The notes beneath the pieces were generated by a model that was not told the origin of the DNA, ran no database searches, and saw nothing but the letters and a program-made list of their open reading frames with translations. The position numbers were made by a program, and so were the translations under genes. 64,000 nt of DNA from a virus, in IMG/VR virus record IMGVR_UViG_3300027816_000081, positions 35,865 to 99,864 of that record. One strand, written 5' to 3'. Each line of letters begins with the position of its first letter. Positions within the stretch are counted from its first letter, which is position 1. Below, one piece after another: positions 40,182-47,664 of the stretch.

Positions 40182-41142
40182 TTTTCTTCCTCATCATTTC
40201 CAATTTGATTTTACTGTTAGTAGCTGATTGTAAGATACTTAGTAGTGTAGGGACTTTCCCGTACTTTCTTATAGCATCATTGGTATCCTTTATTTCCTCA
40301 CTCCAGTTTGGAATAGATACGTGAAATCCTAATTCTAATGCTCTGTCGCATACCTGCATCCCTGTCTTATCTAAGTCGGGAACAACTATAATTTTACGAT
40401 TTAGTCTACGCAATAATTCTGCTTGCTCATCGCTGATAGTGTCGTGTGTCAATGCACATCCATTGATACTCAGTGCGTCAAAAATACCTTCAACGACAAT
40501 ACACACTTCATATTCGGGCTTTTGTAAATCTAAGCCAAATACATATCCTAGCTGCTGCTCCTTGATATACTTAGGGATGCGATTGTCTAGATATCTGCTG
40601 ATATGACCTACGATCTTACCATCCATAGTATATGGAATAATAATTCTGTTGCTATTTCTTCCTTCTTCGTCAGGCGTAATCATGAAGGGATAATCTTTTA
40701 CAGATAATCCTCTATCATGAATGTAGTCTGCAAACTTTTTATGCTCTATATTATTCTCATCAATCAATATAGCATTTTCGGGAAGTTCAGTTTCCTTAAA
40801 TACAACTTTAAGTTTCTTGCGCTTGACTTTAACGTAGTCAATCAAATCCTTTTGCTGCAAGCTCTCAAAGTTGTATTTTGTAATTAATTCGTCTGATACT
40901 CCACAATACCCTAACAGTAGACGTAGATTTTTACTGAGTGACTTACCCAATGTGAATCTGCATTTGAAATCGCAGTTAAAGCAGTGATAGGACCAGTTGT
41001 CATCTTCGTCAAACTTGATGCCGCCGCGCATACGTCTGTCGGGTTTGTGACCGCGATTATGGCAGCAGACCGCATTGAAGCTTACCCAGCCCTTTGCAGT
41101 TGTTTTCTTTCTACCAGGTATGATGGTCAGTATATCAAACAC
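40165..41142 (-). CDS. 61: DNA primase gp61
   Basis: 325 aa. An N-terminal zinc-binding motif is visible: CCHNRGH near 26-32 and CFNCDFKC near 54-61. The TOPRIM core has IVVEGIFDAL (215-224, catalytic Glu218) and VPDLDKTG (254-261, DxD). gp61 makes RNA primers at the fork with gp41. The start is GTG 41142; there is no clear Shine-Dalgarno, but the N-terminal FDILTIIPGRKK fits the family start. Next to gp41 as expected for a primosome pair. Confidence 0.92.
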   Translation of the reverse strand: MFDILTIIPGRKKTTAKGWVSFNAVCCHNRGHKPDRRMRGGIKFDEDDNWSYHCFNCDFKCRFTLGKSLSKNLRLLLGYCGVSDELITKYNFESLQQKDLIDYVKVKRKKLKVVFKETELPENAILIDENNIEHKKFADYIHDRGLSVKDYPFMITPDEEGRNSNRIIIPYTMDGKIVGHISRYLDNRIPKYIKEQQLGYVFGLDLQKPEYEVCIVVEGIFDALSINGCALTHDTISDEQAELLRRLNRKIIVVPDLDKTGMQVCDRALELGFHVSIPNWSEEIKDTNDAIRKYGKVPTLLSILQSATNSKIKLEMMRKKIAKRI

Positions 41143-41166
41143 AAACTGATTGTAACATAATAAGAG

Positions 41167-41934
41167 TTAACGTGCAAGAATATTGGTTACCGCGCCCGAA
41201 TTGCTAGTAAATGCTACTTTAACATAAGGATGGTAGCCATGAATAGTATAACCTCTAGTCTCAGTTACATTGGCCAAGTCCGTGTCATTGAGAATATCAT
41301 ACCAGTCACCATCAACAATAGTAGAACCCTGAATAGTTATGTTGCCATAATATTCATCATACTTTGTTTGAATAGTCAATACTGGATTATCTTCTGTGTT
41401 GATTACACTAGTGTAGTAAACAACGTTGGTGTTGCCTGAGCTATTGCTAATATTGGGGAAGGGCTGTCCTGTTGGAATTGTAATAACCGAAGAAGGAACA
41501 AAGGAAGGAAGGATTGAGTTGACAATATTCATGTCTCCTCTTGCCCCTGCATTCTGATCAACGAATACTGGAAAGTCAAATGCGCCCTCAGGAATTTCTA
41601 ACGAGTAAAATGCTTTTTGTGCAGGAATGTCTTCAATTTCTGCTGCATTTAATCTTAAAGACGCAATTCCGGTTAAGGCATAATCTAAATCAAGTGCTTT
41701 TGAAACTAGGATCTCAGTGCCATCATAATTCAAGATTCTACAAGTAATGCTTTTTCCAGTAATATCTACGGGCTTCTGTTCCTGATTCAAGAACTGAAAT
41801 TGAATTCTGTTGTCAACACCCTTATGTAGAGTTAGTGGTTTAGCATATTGTGGCATATATTTTCTCGGTGAGTTTCCTGTTAGGAGTACTACGATTTGTC
41901 TTTGGACATATACAAAAACTGAGGTGGCGTACAC
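41167..41934 (-). CDS. Tail/baseplate-type structural protein (up to 255 aa)
   Basis: Two starts are possible. GTG 41934 has a strong AAGGAG and a late promoter 20 nt upstream. ATG 41856 (MPQYAKPLTLHKGVDNRIQFQFLN) gives the more natural N-terminus with a weaker GAGAAA. The core (DITGKSITCRILNYDGTEILVSKALDL) resembles the N-terminal Ig-like domain of baseplate upper proteins. The C-terminal part has beta strands ending NTEDNPVLTIQTKYDEYYGNI and YHPYVKVAFTSNSGAV. It is a late structural gene placed above the primase, an unusual mix. Confidence 0.65.
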   Translation of the reverse strand: MYATSVFVYVQRQIVVLLTGNSPRKYMPQYAKPLTLHKGVDNRIQFQFLNQEQKPVDITGKSITCRILNYDGTEILVSKALDLDYALTGIASLRLNAAEIEDIPAQKAFYSLEIPEGAFDFPVFVDQNAGARGDMNIVNSILPSFVPSSVITIPTGQPFPNISNSSGNTNVVYYTSVINTEDNPVLTIQTKYDEYYGNITIQGSTIVDGDWYDILNDTDLANVTETRGYTIHGYHPYVKVAFTSNSGAVTNILAR

Positions 41935-41954
41935 AAATCTTTCTCCTTGTCAAG

Positions 41955-41962
41955 TATTTATT
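41955..41962 (-). promoter_or_regulatory. Late promoter
   Basis: AATAAATA followed by C on the minus strand, 21 nt before GTG 41934; the leader holds AAGGAG. Confidence 0.65.
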
Positions 41963-41990
41963 ACTAAAATAAATAGTTTGGGTAAAACGG

Positions 41991-41998
41991 TGTAAATA
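41991..41998 (+). promoter_or_regulatory. Possible plus-strand late promoter
   Basis: TGTAAATA 10 nt before ATG 42009. An alternative octamer AATAAATA lies at 41968-41975. Which one is used cannot be decided. Confidence 0.4.
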
Positions 41999-42008
41999 GA
42001 TTAGAATT

Positions 42009-42386
42009 ATGAATGAAGAATTTTTCAAAAGACTAAGCGAAAACCACCCGTTCATTACTATATGTACATATAGTAACCAAGATTACGTGGGTATTATCCA
42101 AAACAGAGACGATACTGTTACTACAATGTATGACTATGGAGCGATAGTGCAGCCCGAACTTAGGGCTAAGTTCTTAGAATTAGGTGATATTTGGTGGTGG
42201 GAATCAAATAGATCAATTCCCATCAATATTTTTTTGAAAGAAGAATGGATTATCTTTAAGCCATTCATCAAAACATTCAACAACAAAGGGTTAGATATAG
42301 TTCACGGACCCGTCGTTAGTATGACAGACTTCACTAAGAAAAGAGCAAAGCGTAGAAGTATTACACTTGTAAAAAGAATGCCTTAA
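42009..42386 (+). CDS. Unknown plus-strand protein (125 aa)
   Basis: Starts MNEEFFKRLSENHPFITICTYSNQDYVGIIQNRDDT. It is a compact alpha/beta protein with a WWWES tryptophan cluster near residue 62 and a very basic C-terminus (FTKKRAKRRSITLVKRM). It is alone on the plus strand and overlaps the convergent 93 aa gene by 4 nt. The YVGIIQN...VTTMYDY strands could be a small Sm/SH3-like barrel, but that is a guess. No Shine-Dalgarno. Confidence 0.6.
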   Translation: MNEEFFKRLSENHPFITICTYSNQDYVGIIQNRDDTVTTMYDYGAIVQPELRAKFLELGDIWWWESNRSIPINIFLKEEWIIFKPFIKTFNNKGLDIVHGPVVSMTDFTKKRAKRRSITLVKRMP

Positions 42387-42664
42387 TCCCGATTAGGGAA
42401 AAGTGTAAGTGAAGAACACTTAATATATCTGCCATTGCTATCCTTGACAATGATTTGAATGTCATTAGTTTCATCATCTAGATTTACTTTCGCCGGATGA
42501 TCTTCTCCAAACTCAAGTTTGATATCTTGAATAATATTATCTAGCATTTCTTCTGACATTTGCTGATTAAGATATTTTTCCATAATGGACATTACCTTTT
42601 TACCAGTAACATGATCGGCAACACCGGCTAATGTATAGTTAGTACTCGTATCAAATGTTGACAT
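42383..42664 (-). CDS. Unknown acidic protein (93 aa)
   Basis: Starts MSTFDTSTNYTLAGVADHVTGKKVMSIMEKYLNQQMSEEM. It is largely helical to residue 55, followed by strands (NDIQIIVKDSNGRYIKCSSLTLF). Three nt downstream of the peptide deformylase gene in the same operon. No recognised motif. Confidence 0.6.
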   Translation of the reverse strand: MSTFDTSTNYTLAGVADHVTGKKVMSIMEKYLNQQMSEEMLDNIIQDIKLEFGEDHPAKVNLDDETNDIQIIVKDSNGRYIKCSSLTLFPNRD

Positions 42665-42667
42665 AGT

Positions 42668-43183
42668 TTAGTTCTTTCTAGCTTTCTTCTTTAGTTCTTT
42701 CTTTCTTTTATCCTTAGCCATCTTGTAAGTCAAGTCACCTACTCGTTGGTCAAACGTTACCCCAAACAAATGATCAAACTCGTGCAAGTACACACGGCTT
42801 TCTAATCCAGTCAATTCACGCTCAACAACCTCACCGGTTACTGTCTGATACTGCACATTGCAAGACCCTGCGCGTTTAACTTTCATGAACAAGTCAGGGA
42901 AGCTCAAGCATCCTTCCATATCAACAATTCTGTCTTCGGATAGTGACACAATCTTTGGATTGATACAAGCAACTAGTTTTTGAAAGTTGCCCATGATAAA
43001 GATTCTTTTCTGGATCCCAACTTGAGGGGCAGCAAGACCAACTCCCCCATTTTCAATCATGAACTTGAACATTGCCTTGATAAGTTCCTCAGGATTGCCG
43101 TCAACTTCAAAATCCCATTCAGTTGAAGTATCAAGTAATTGCGGATGGCCTTCAGGCAATAGTTCTAAGTTATATTCAGTCAT
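42668..43183 (-). CDS. def: Peptide deformylase
   Basis: 171 aa with all three family motifs: GVGLAAPQVG (47-56), EGCLS (90-94) and HEFDH (134-138), which bind the catalytic metal. It removes the formyl group from N-terminal methionine. Phage deformylases are known from cyanophages and other marine phages and are thought to speed maturation of phage proteins. The start overlaps the upstream gene by 8 nt. Basic C-terminus (KMAKDKRKKELKKKARKN) follows the catalytic core. Confidence 0.95.
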   Translation of the reverse strand: MTEYNLELLPEGHPQLLDTSTEWDFEVDGNPEELIKAMFKFMIENGGVGLAAPQVGIQKRIFIMGNFQKLVACINPKIVSLSEDRIVDMEGCLSFPDLFMKVKRAGSCNVQYQTVTGEVVERELTGLESRVYLHEFDHLFGVTFDQRVGDLTYKMAKDKRKKELKKKARKN

Positions 43184-43520
43184 TGGTTACGTCACCTTTT
43201 CTATAGCTATACCAAATTGTTTCAACAGGAGTTTCAACACTAAACGATTCCTGTTTCATTCCCTCACGGAGTAGTTCAGCAATCTCAATTGCTTTAGCAG
43301 TCAGTGTTGCAGGATCTGAAGGGAAGCGTGGGTAGTTAATTAATCCTACTTGTATCCCGTGTTCAGTTCCTCCCTTGTAGATGTATTCTACCATCTTGAG
43401 AGTGACACAGAATCCTACTTCGTCACAATACTTCTTTAGTATCTTTTCTGCTACGGGATAACTTCCGGCAATGTGAATAGTAATCGGAAATGATTTCTCA
43501 ACTTTAACTAATGGTTTCAT
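43176..43520 (-). CDS. Unknown conserved phage protein (114 aa)
   Basis: Starts MKPLVKVEKSFPITIHIAGSYPVAEKILKKYCDEVGFCVTL. It also carries a YKGGTEHGIQVGLINYPRFPSDP block. Alternating strands and two helices suggest a small ferredoxin-like domain. I recognise the family as recurrent in T4-like environmental phages but know no function. It sits between the DnaE-like gene (2 nt gap) and deformylase. Confidence 0.6.
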   Translation of the reverse strand: MKPLVKVEKSFPITIHIAGSYPVAEKILKKYCDEVGFCVTLKMVEYIYKGGTEHGIQVGLINYPRFPSDPATLTAKAIEIAELLREGMKQESFSVETPVETIWYSYRKGDVTND

Positions 43521-43522
43521 TT

Positions 43523-44095
43523 TTAATTCTTCTCTTGTAACAGGTTCATATGCACAACTACAAGCTGGGCGTAAGCAATGGCGTGACTTTTCTTGAAGCT
43601 ATAGCCATCACTATCCTTATCCCATACAGTCTTTGCGACTTCTTTCCATGTCAACCCTTGCAAGTGTTTTTTAGCAGGACGCATTACAGCAAGAAACATT
43701 GCCAGTCTAGGAATGCTATCAATTGGTTCGGGCATACGTTGCATGATGTTGAACGAGTTATTAAGGTGAATCAATTGCTCTACTGTAACACGATTTTTTA
43801 GCATAGTCCAATCAGGATCTTGCATCAACTTGACTAAATGCAACTCATCCCTGACATTTTCATAGACATGGACATTCAATAAATCTAGTTTAAAGTATCC
43901 GCGTTCTTCTGCTTCCGTGTAATCTAGCGAACACATATCATTTTCTGGATCGTAAGGAATATCAGTGATATATATACCACTAGGATGTTTACGCATAGGA
44001 GTGACATTACGCATTGCCGCAGGCGTATGAGCGATCAACTTTAATAGTTGTTCACGATCACCTACGTCAATGTCAATGTCACTGTCAATTCTCAT
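43523..44095 (-). CDS. Mini DnaE-like protein (C-family polymerase palm remnant or minimal core)
   Basis: 190 aa carrying, in the right order, motifs of bacterial polymerase III alpha. SDIDIDVGDREQLL (5-18) matches DnaE PDFDVDF..KRDQV with D8/D10 at the catalytic pair. H37-P-S-G40 matches the HxGG region. GYFKLDLL (66-73) matches GLVKFDFL with K69 and D71 at the lysine and third aspartate. AVMRP (136-140) and SFKKSHAIAYA (166-176) match LYRP and FNKSHAAAYA. PHP, thumb, OB and the N-terminal RGS phosphate-binding motif are absent. The start overlaps the DexA-like stop (ATGA). Function unknown; a reduced polymerase, a polymerase decoy or a nucleotide-binding relic are all possible. Confidence 0.75.
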   Translation of the reverse strand: MRIDSDIDIDVGDREQLLKLIAHTPAAMRNVTPMRKHPSGIYITDIPYDPENDMCSLDYTEAEERGYFKLDLLNVHVYENVRDELHLVKLMQDPDWTMLKNRVTVEQLIHLNNSFNIMQRMPEPIDSIPRLAMFLAVMRPAKKHLQGLTWKEVAKTVWDKDSDGYSFKKSHAIAYAQLVVVHMNLLQEKN

Positions 44096-44649
44096 CGGAT
44101 GTGAGTCAATCCAGCCTTAATCAGAATCTTGTATGCATCTTGAATAACACGAGCCTGATGAATTGCGTCTTCAACAGCTTTGTGAGTTGTCTTTGTACCA
44201 TACTTAGGATCCTTAAGGCTTACGCCAGCAAGATCATAAATCGTTCGGCAATCACGAATGTTCCAAAACTGCCATGGGAACTGCATACCAAGATCACGGA
44301 ATGCACTTTCTGCTACTGCGATATCAAAGATCGAACCGTTAGCCCAAACCTTGTCACAGTTCCAGCAGAATTTGTAAAGCTTTTCCATTGCTTCCCGATA
44401 ACTAATACGATCACGATCACCCATAGCTTCTTCAATAGCGTCAGGGCTTTGCTGACCCCACCAATCCATTGTAGCATCACTAATCGTGCGATTATAAATT
44501 TCTGTTTGTTCTTCCATTGTAGGACGAAGATCAAGAGTTTCAATCATGCCCATACCTTTCGGATCAAACGCAACTGCACCAATCGTTAGAATAACGGTCG
44601 ACGGCGCAGTGTCAAGCGTTTCCATGTCCAGCATAATGTGGCGGGCCAT
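44092..44649 (-). CDS. dexA: DEDD-type 3'-5' exonuclease, DexA-like
   Basis: 185 aa with the DEDDh layout: DMET (8-11, D8 and E10), SIFDI (106-110, D109), and THKAVED (155-161, H156 and D161). DexA of T4 is a 3'-5' exonuclease. The length is shorter than T4 DexA (227 aa). A perfect early promoter and AAAGG lie upstream. Its stop overlaps the start of the DnaE-like gene, so an exonuclease and a polymerase-like palm are made together. Confidence 0.85.
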   Translation of the reverse strand: MARHIMLDMETLDTAPSTVILTIGAVAFDPKGMGMIETLDLRPTMEEQTEIYNRTISDATMDWWGQQSPDAIEEAMGDRDRISYREAMEKLYKFCWNCDKVWANGSIFDIAVAESAFRDLGMQFPWQFWNIRDCRTIYDLAGVSLKDPKYGTKTTHKAVEDAIHQARVIQDAYKILIKAGLTHIR

Positions 44650-44680
44650 AAATTATATTACCTTTCTAAATGTAGTTTAC

Positions 44681-44709
44681 AATATACAGGATAAGTTGTC
44701 TGTTGTCAA
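44681..44709 (-). promoter_or_regulatory. Early sigma-70 promoter
   Basis: TTGACA (44704-44709), 17 bp, TATATT (44681-44686), 32 nt before ATG 44649. It drives DexA-DnaE-like-deformylase operon and is divergent from the HNH gene. Confidence 0.88.
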
Positions 44710-44718
44710 GAAAAAAAT

Positions 44719-44726
44719 GATAAATA
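44719..44726 (+). promoter_or_regulatory. Late promoter for the plus-strand HNH gene
   Basis: GATAAATA, 60 nt before ATG 44787; the leader contains AGGAG at a good distance. Confidence 0.6.
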
Positions 44727-44786
44727 AAAGTGTAGTTCGCGGAATGGGGATTCCCAACTACTCTAACGCTTTACAGGAGCATCAGC

Positions 44787-45317
44787 ATGACTATTTACAC
44801 CAGCAAGAACTACCGCAAAATATACGAGCAACATTACGGTCCTATTCCCAAGGATAGTGACGGTAGAACGTATGAGATACATCATATTGACGGTGATAGA
44901 AATAACAACGATCCTAGTAATCTATTATGTATATCAATCCAAGAACATTACGATATTCATTATCAACAAGGTGATTGGGCTGCGTGTCTTGTGATGGCCG
45001 GGAGAATGAAAATATCTCCGCAACTAAAGTCAGAATTATCACGCAAAGCACAATTAAACCTCGTAGAGCAAGGTATTCATCCTTCCTCCCGCCGAACATC
45101 ATCTGACTTTACTCCAGAATGGAGAGCTAACATTTCTGCTGCAAAGAAAGGCAAGCAAACTTGGAACAAAGGGATACTGAGAACTGAGGAAGAAAAAACT
45201 AAGATGAGGGAAGGACATTCTAAGCGTGAAAGAATAGAATGTCCTCACTGTAAAAGAACAATAGACAAACCTAACTTTACTAGGTACCACGGAGATAAAT
45301 GTAATTCTAAGTGTTAG
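44787..45317 (+). CDS. HNH homing endonuclease-like gene
   Basis: 176 aa. HNH core YEIHHIDGDRNNNDPSNLL (29-47) and CISIQEHYDIHYQ (48-60) match homing HNH enzymes. A DNA-binding NUMOD-like region follows (AAKKGKQTWNKG near 118-129), and the C-terminus holds a possible zinc knuckle CPHC...YHGDKC (151-172). It stands on the plus strand between minus-strand operons with its own late promoter and Shine-Dalgarno, which fits a selfish free-standing endonuclease. It overlaps the convergent dioxygenase gene by 11 nt. Confidence 0.85.
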   Translation: MTIYTSKNYRKIYEQHYGPIPKDSDGRTYEIHHIDGDRNNNDPSNLLCISIQEHYDIHYQQGDWAACLVMAGRMKISPQLKSELSRKAQLNLVEQGIHPSSRRTSSDFTPEWRANISAAKKGKQTWNKGILRTEEEKTKMREGHSKRERIECPHCKRTIDKPNFTRYHGDKCNSKC

Positions 45318-46026
45318 AACTCCAAATGTTGTCTATCTTTTTCACATCTTCCATTATATCACCGTTTAGGTAATTTAGCAAGAGCATAGGGCGAGGTTCG
45401 GGAAAATAATTGGGCATACTGCTGTGCAATAGTCTACAGTTATACATCAATACAGAACCTTTGGGCATGTATCTTTGCTCGTGGAAGTCCCAAAAATATT
45501 TGTTATATGCCCCGTTATAACACAAGTCAATATCCCAATCAGGTTCATGACTGTTGGGTACAAAGCCTGTTGCACCCATTTCAGGTGTAGTATCTTGTAA
45601 TGACACAATACACTGTACTCCTAGTAATCTAGGGTCCATATTCCATTGTTTGAACCTGTGCGGCGTGTCTACGTGCGGATTAACTAGATTAGTATTTCCG
45701 TTAATCGTAATAATGTCGCTCGTATACCAAACAGCATTGTCAAGTTCTTTATTGATACGAGTGATTAGAAAATCATTGATTAGTTTGACTTCCCACCAAT
45801 CCATAACCGTTTGGCTCCACCAATAACTAATATCGGTTAGCTTACTAATGTTCTCCCGTTCTTCGTAACGTTTACCTGAACTGGTTGCACGGACCGGATA
45901 TAACGTATCCAGTTTGCTATTAATGCCATCAATTAGTTCATCAGGTATCACGTTCTCAAAGAACAGATATCCTTCACCCTCAGTTAAATCATTCACATAA
46001 TTTCCAATGCGTGTATGTCTTTTCAT
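45307..46026 (-). CDS. 2-oxoglutarate/Fe(II) dioxygenase, phytanoyl-CoA hydroxylase type
   Basis: 239 aa from ATG 46026. The iron site reads H118-V-D120 (NPHVDTPHRF) with distal H201, and R212 lies 11 residues later for 2-oxoglutarate, the PhyH family layout. Hydrophobic strands around (GVQCIVSLQDTTPEMGATGFVPNSH) form the jelly-roll core. The substrate is unknown. 2OG oxygenases are frequent in marine T4-like phages and have been suggested to modify nucleic acid, protein or metabolites. The start overlaps the upstream gene by 38 nt. Confidence 0.85.
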   Translation of the reverse strand: MKRHTRIGNYVNDLTEGEGYLFFENVIPDELIDGINSKLDTLYPVRATSSGKRYEERENISKLTDISYWWSQTVMDWWEVKLINDFLITRINKELDNAVWYTSDIITINGNTNLVNPHVDTPHRFKQWNMDPRLLGVQCIVSLQDTTPEMGATGFVPNSHEPDWDIDLCYNGAYNKYFWDFHEQRYMPKGSVLMYNCRLLHSSMPNYFPEPRPMLLLNYLNGDIMEDVKKIDNIWSSNT

Positions 46027-46288
46027 CAAGAATGATATAGCCTGATACCTTGAACCATGGACCGAGATAGCGAGGTTCTTTATAATATTTGTAGCACCAT
46101 TCTTCTAATTCACTGGTTCCCCTAGCACGATGGTCTGCGTTGCGAATAGGTATACGAATAAATTGCCGTTCTTCCCACGCACCATTAACTGCAACTTGCT
46201 TTTTAATCTTCTGTTCTACGGGAACAGCCTCAATAATATCATAGTCAATATAGTCGGATGCTCTTAACCCCATGTTAGTTTGAACCAT
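45989..46288 (-). CDS. Tandem small protein, FKLRW-type family, member 1 (99 aa)
   Basis: The C-terminal half carries SELEEWCYKYYKE, then a strand ending YIILDEKTYTHWKLCE. The pattern E(I/L)xEW(C/V), a strand, (D/E)E and W(F)KL recurs in the next two genes. N-terminal part (DYDIIEAVPVEQKIKKQ) is extra. GAGAG precedes ATG 46288. Similar short proteins ending in FKLRW recur in T4-like environmental phages, without known function. Confidence 0.6.
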   Translation of the reverse strand: MVQTNMGLRASDYIDYDIIEAVPVEQKIKKQVAVNGAWEERQFIRIPIRNADHRARGTSELEEWCYKYYKEPRYLGPWFKVSGYIILDEKTYTHWKLCE

Positions 46289-46518
46289 ATATAATCTCTC
46301 TCGTATCTAAACTTAAATCGTAAGTAATTTCCCATATACCGATACCTAGTATGTTTTTTATATCCCTGTATATTCTCTTTTACCCATTCAGTTATTTCTG
46401 CATAGTTAATTACGGATTCGTTAGGATCATGAAAATGCAGTGCTACTTCATACCAACCAGGATTTGTTTCATCCCATCGCTTAACGTAGTCATAATTATC
46501 GTCTGGTCTATTACTCAT
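46264..46518 (-). CDS. Tandem small protein, FKLRW-type family, member 2 (84 aa)
   Basis: Start taken at ATG 46518; a TTG two codons earlier is less likely. Carries ITEWVKENIQGYKKHTRYRY and ends RDYIWFKLTWG. No catalytic residues stand out. It overlaps its upstream neighbour by 4 nt and the downstream one by 25 nt. Confidence 0.6.
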   Translation of the reverse strand: MSNRPDDNYDYVKRWDETNPGWYEVALHFHDPNESVINYAEITEWVKENIQGYKKHTRYRYMGNYLRFKFRYERDYIWFKLTWG

Positions 46519-46718
46519 AACCAACGCAACTTAAACCAATTAGTAGCTTCTTCGTTCTCAAATGTATAAGCGTAAATAACATCTGCATCATAACTAACAT
46601 CCGACACATCAGTAGCAACCACACTCAAGAAGCTAGCATTGTTGCGACACCATTCTTCTATTTCCTTAGGATTTTCAGGATCAGAAATTAATACCGTGCA
46701 TGGACCAAACAAAGACAT
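46515..46718 (-). CDS. Tandem small protein, FKLRW-type family, member 3 (67 aa)
   Basis: Begins MSLFGPCTVLISDPENPKEI. It has EIEEWCRNNASFL, then VIYAYTFENEEATNWFKLRWL, the clearest form of the family ending. Coupled to its upstream gene by TAATG. Confidence 0.65.
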   Translation of the reverse strand: MSLFGPCTVLISDPENPKEIEEWCRNNASFLSVVATDVSDVSYDADVIYAYTFENEEATNWFKLRWL

Positions 46719-46933
46719 TAGCGATATCTCAATAGAAAAACAGTATACTTGTGTTCATCTATGATTTCAAACGAACGATCTTGCCAGTCAATCAATCGTA
46801 GTCCATATTCGGGTTCTGAAATCTGATTGCAATAATCGTTTGAAATACCAATCTGTTGCCAATTATATGACTTAATGATCAGATTGTCAGTCCATGTATC
46901 AAACAACTTTTGATCCATATGAAAGTAGCGCAT
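46718..46933 (-). CDS. Tandem small protein, probable divergent FKLRW member 4 (71 aa)
   Basis: Begins MRYFHMDQKLFDTWTDNLI and ends FEIIDEHKYTVFLLRYR, which matches only the strand-DE-x-FxLRx ending of the family. The EW(C/V) helix is not clear. Coupled to the zinc-finger gene upstream by TAATG. Family membership is less sure than for the other three. Confidence 0.5.
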   Translation of the reverse strand: MRYFHMDQKLFDTWTDNLIIKSYNWQQIGISNDYCNQISEPEYGLRLIDWQDRSFEIIDEHKYTVFLLRYR

Positions 46934-47664
46934 TAGTATCCTCCGGCACTGAGCAATTCTTTTACCTGAGATACGCCGTCGGTATTACGATGAAACTTCA
47001 ATGCCCACTGTTCAGGATTGATATAATCAAGAACCATTTTTTGCTGCGTAATGTCAAGGTTCTCAAGCAATTCAATACCGCTTTCACTATGATAGAGCAT
47101 CCAAGGACTGATCTTACCATTAACGATCAAACTGCAAATGCGATTTCTGTTACCATATCGCAGATAATCTTTGCTTTTAATCTTTTCATTCTTAGCATGT
47201 TCAATCGTAGTTTCAATACTACGAGCGATAGCATCCAATGGATCTTCCTGCTTAAGATAATCAACCAAGAACTTGTCATAGTTGCTATCACTGCACCAGT
47301 TATCAATCTTGACATTGTTCTTCAATAGCCAATCAGCATAACGGTTGACATTAATGCACTTAATGTCAACGCAATAGTGACCAAACTTGACAAAGGCAAT
47401 GTAGTATGCGCTCTTAGCAAAGTCCTGATAAGTCTTTTGCTTCTTGCTGGCAGTGTTTCTTTTGTAGAACTCAAGCCATGATTGAAAGCCAATACGATTG
47501 CCTGGCATGTCGCGGTCTTGCCACCTGCGCTTTGTCTCGCACAGATGGCTCATCATGGTTGTTTCCTTCTGAAAATACCTATTACAGAATTCGCACTGGA
47601 ACTCTGTCTTAGTTACCGAAGGCTTCTTCGTACTCTTTGATATCTTCGTCTGTAATAAGGTCAC
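46933..47664 (-). CDS. C2H2-type zinc-finger protein (243 aa)
   Basis: FQCEFCNRYFQKETTMMSHLCETKRRW near residues 22-48 has the C-x2-C-x(n)-H spacing of a C2H2-like finger, with Cys as a possible fourth ligand. The rest is helical (WLEFYKRNTASKKQKTYQDFAKSAYYIAFVKFGHYC) and ends SQVKELLSAGGY. The frame starts at GTG 47664, without Shine-Dalgarno, 56 nt inside the gp62-like gene, so the true start is uncertain. A DNA-binding or replication role is inferred from the finger and from the neighbour. Confidence 0.6.
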   Translation of the reverse strand: MTLLQTKISKSTKKPSVTKTEFQCEFCNRYFQKETTMMSHLCETKRRWQDRDMPGNRIGFQSWLEFYKRNTASKKQKTYQDFAKSAYYIAFVKFGHYCVDIKCINVNRYADWLLKNNVKIDNWCSDSNYDKFLVDYLKQEDPLDAIARSIETTIEHAKNEKIKSKDYLRYGNRNRICSLIVNGKISPWMLYHSESGIELLENLDITQQKMVLDYINPEQWALKFHRNTDGVSQVKELLSAGGY

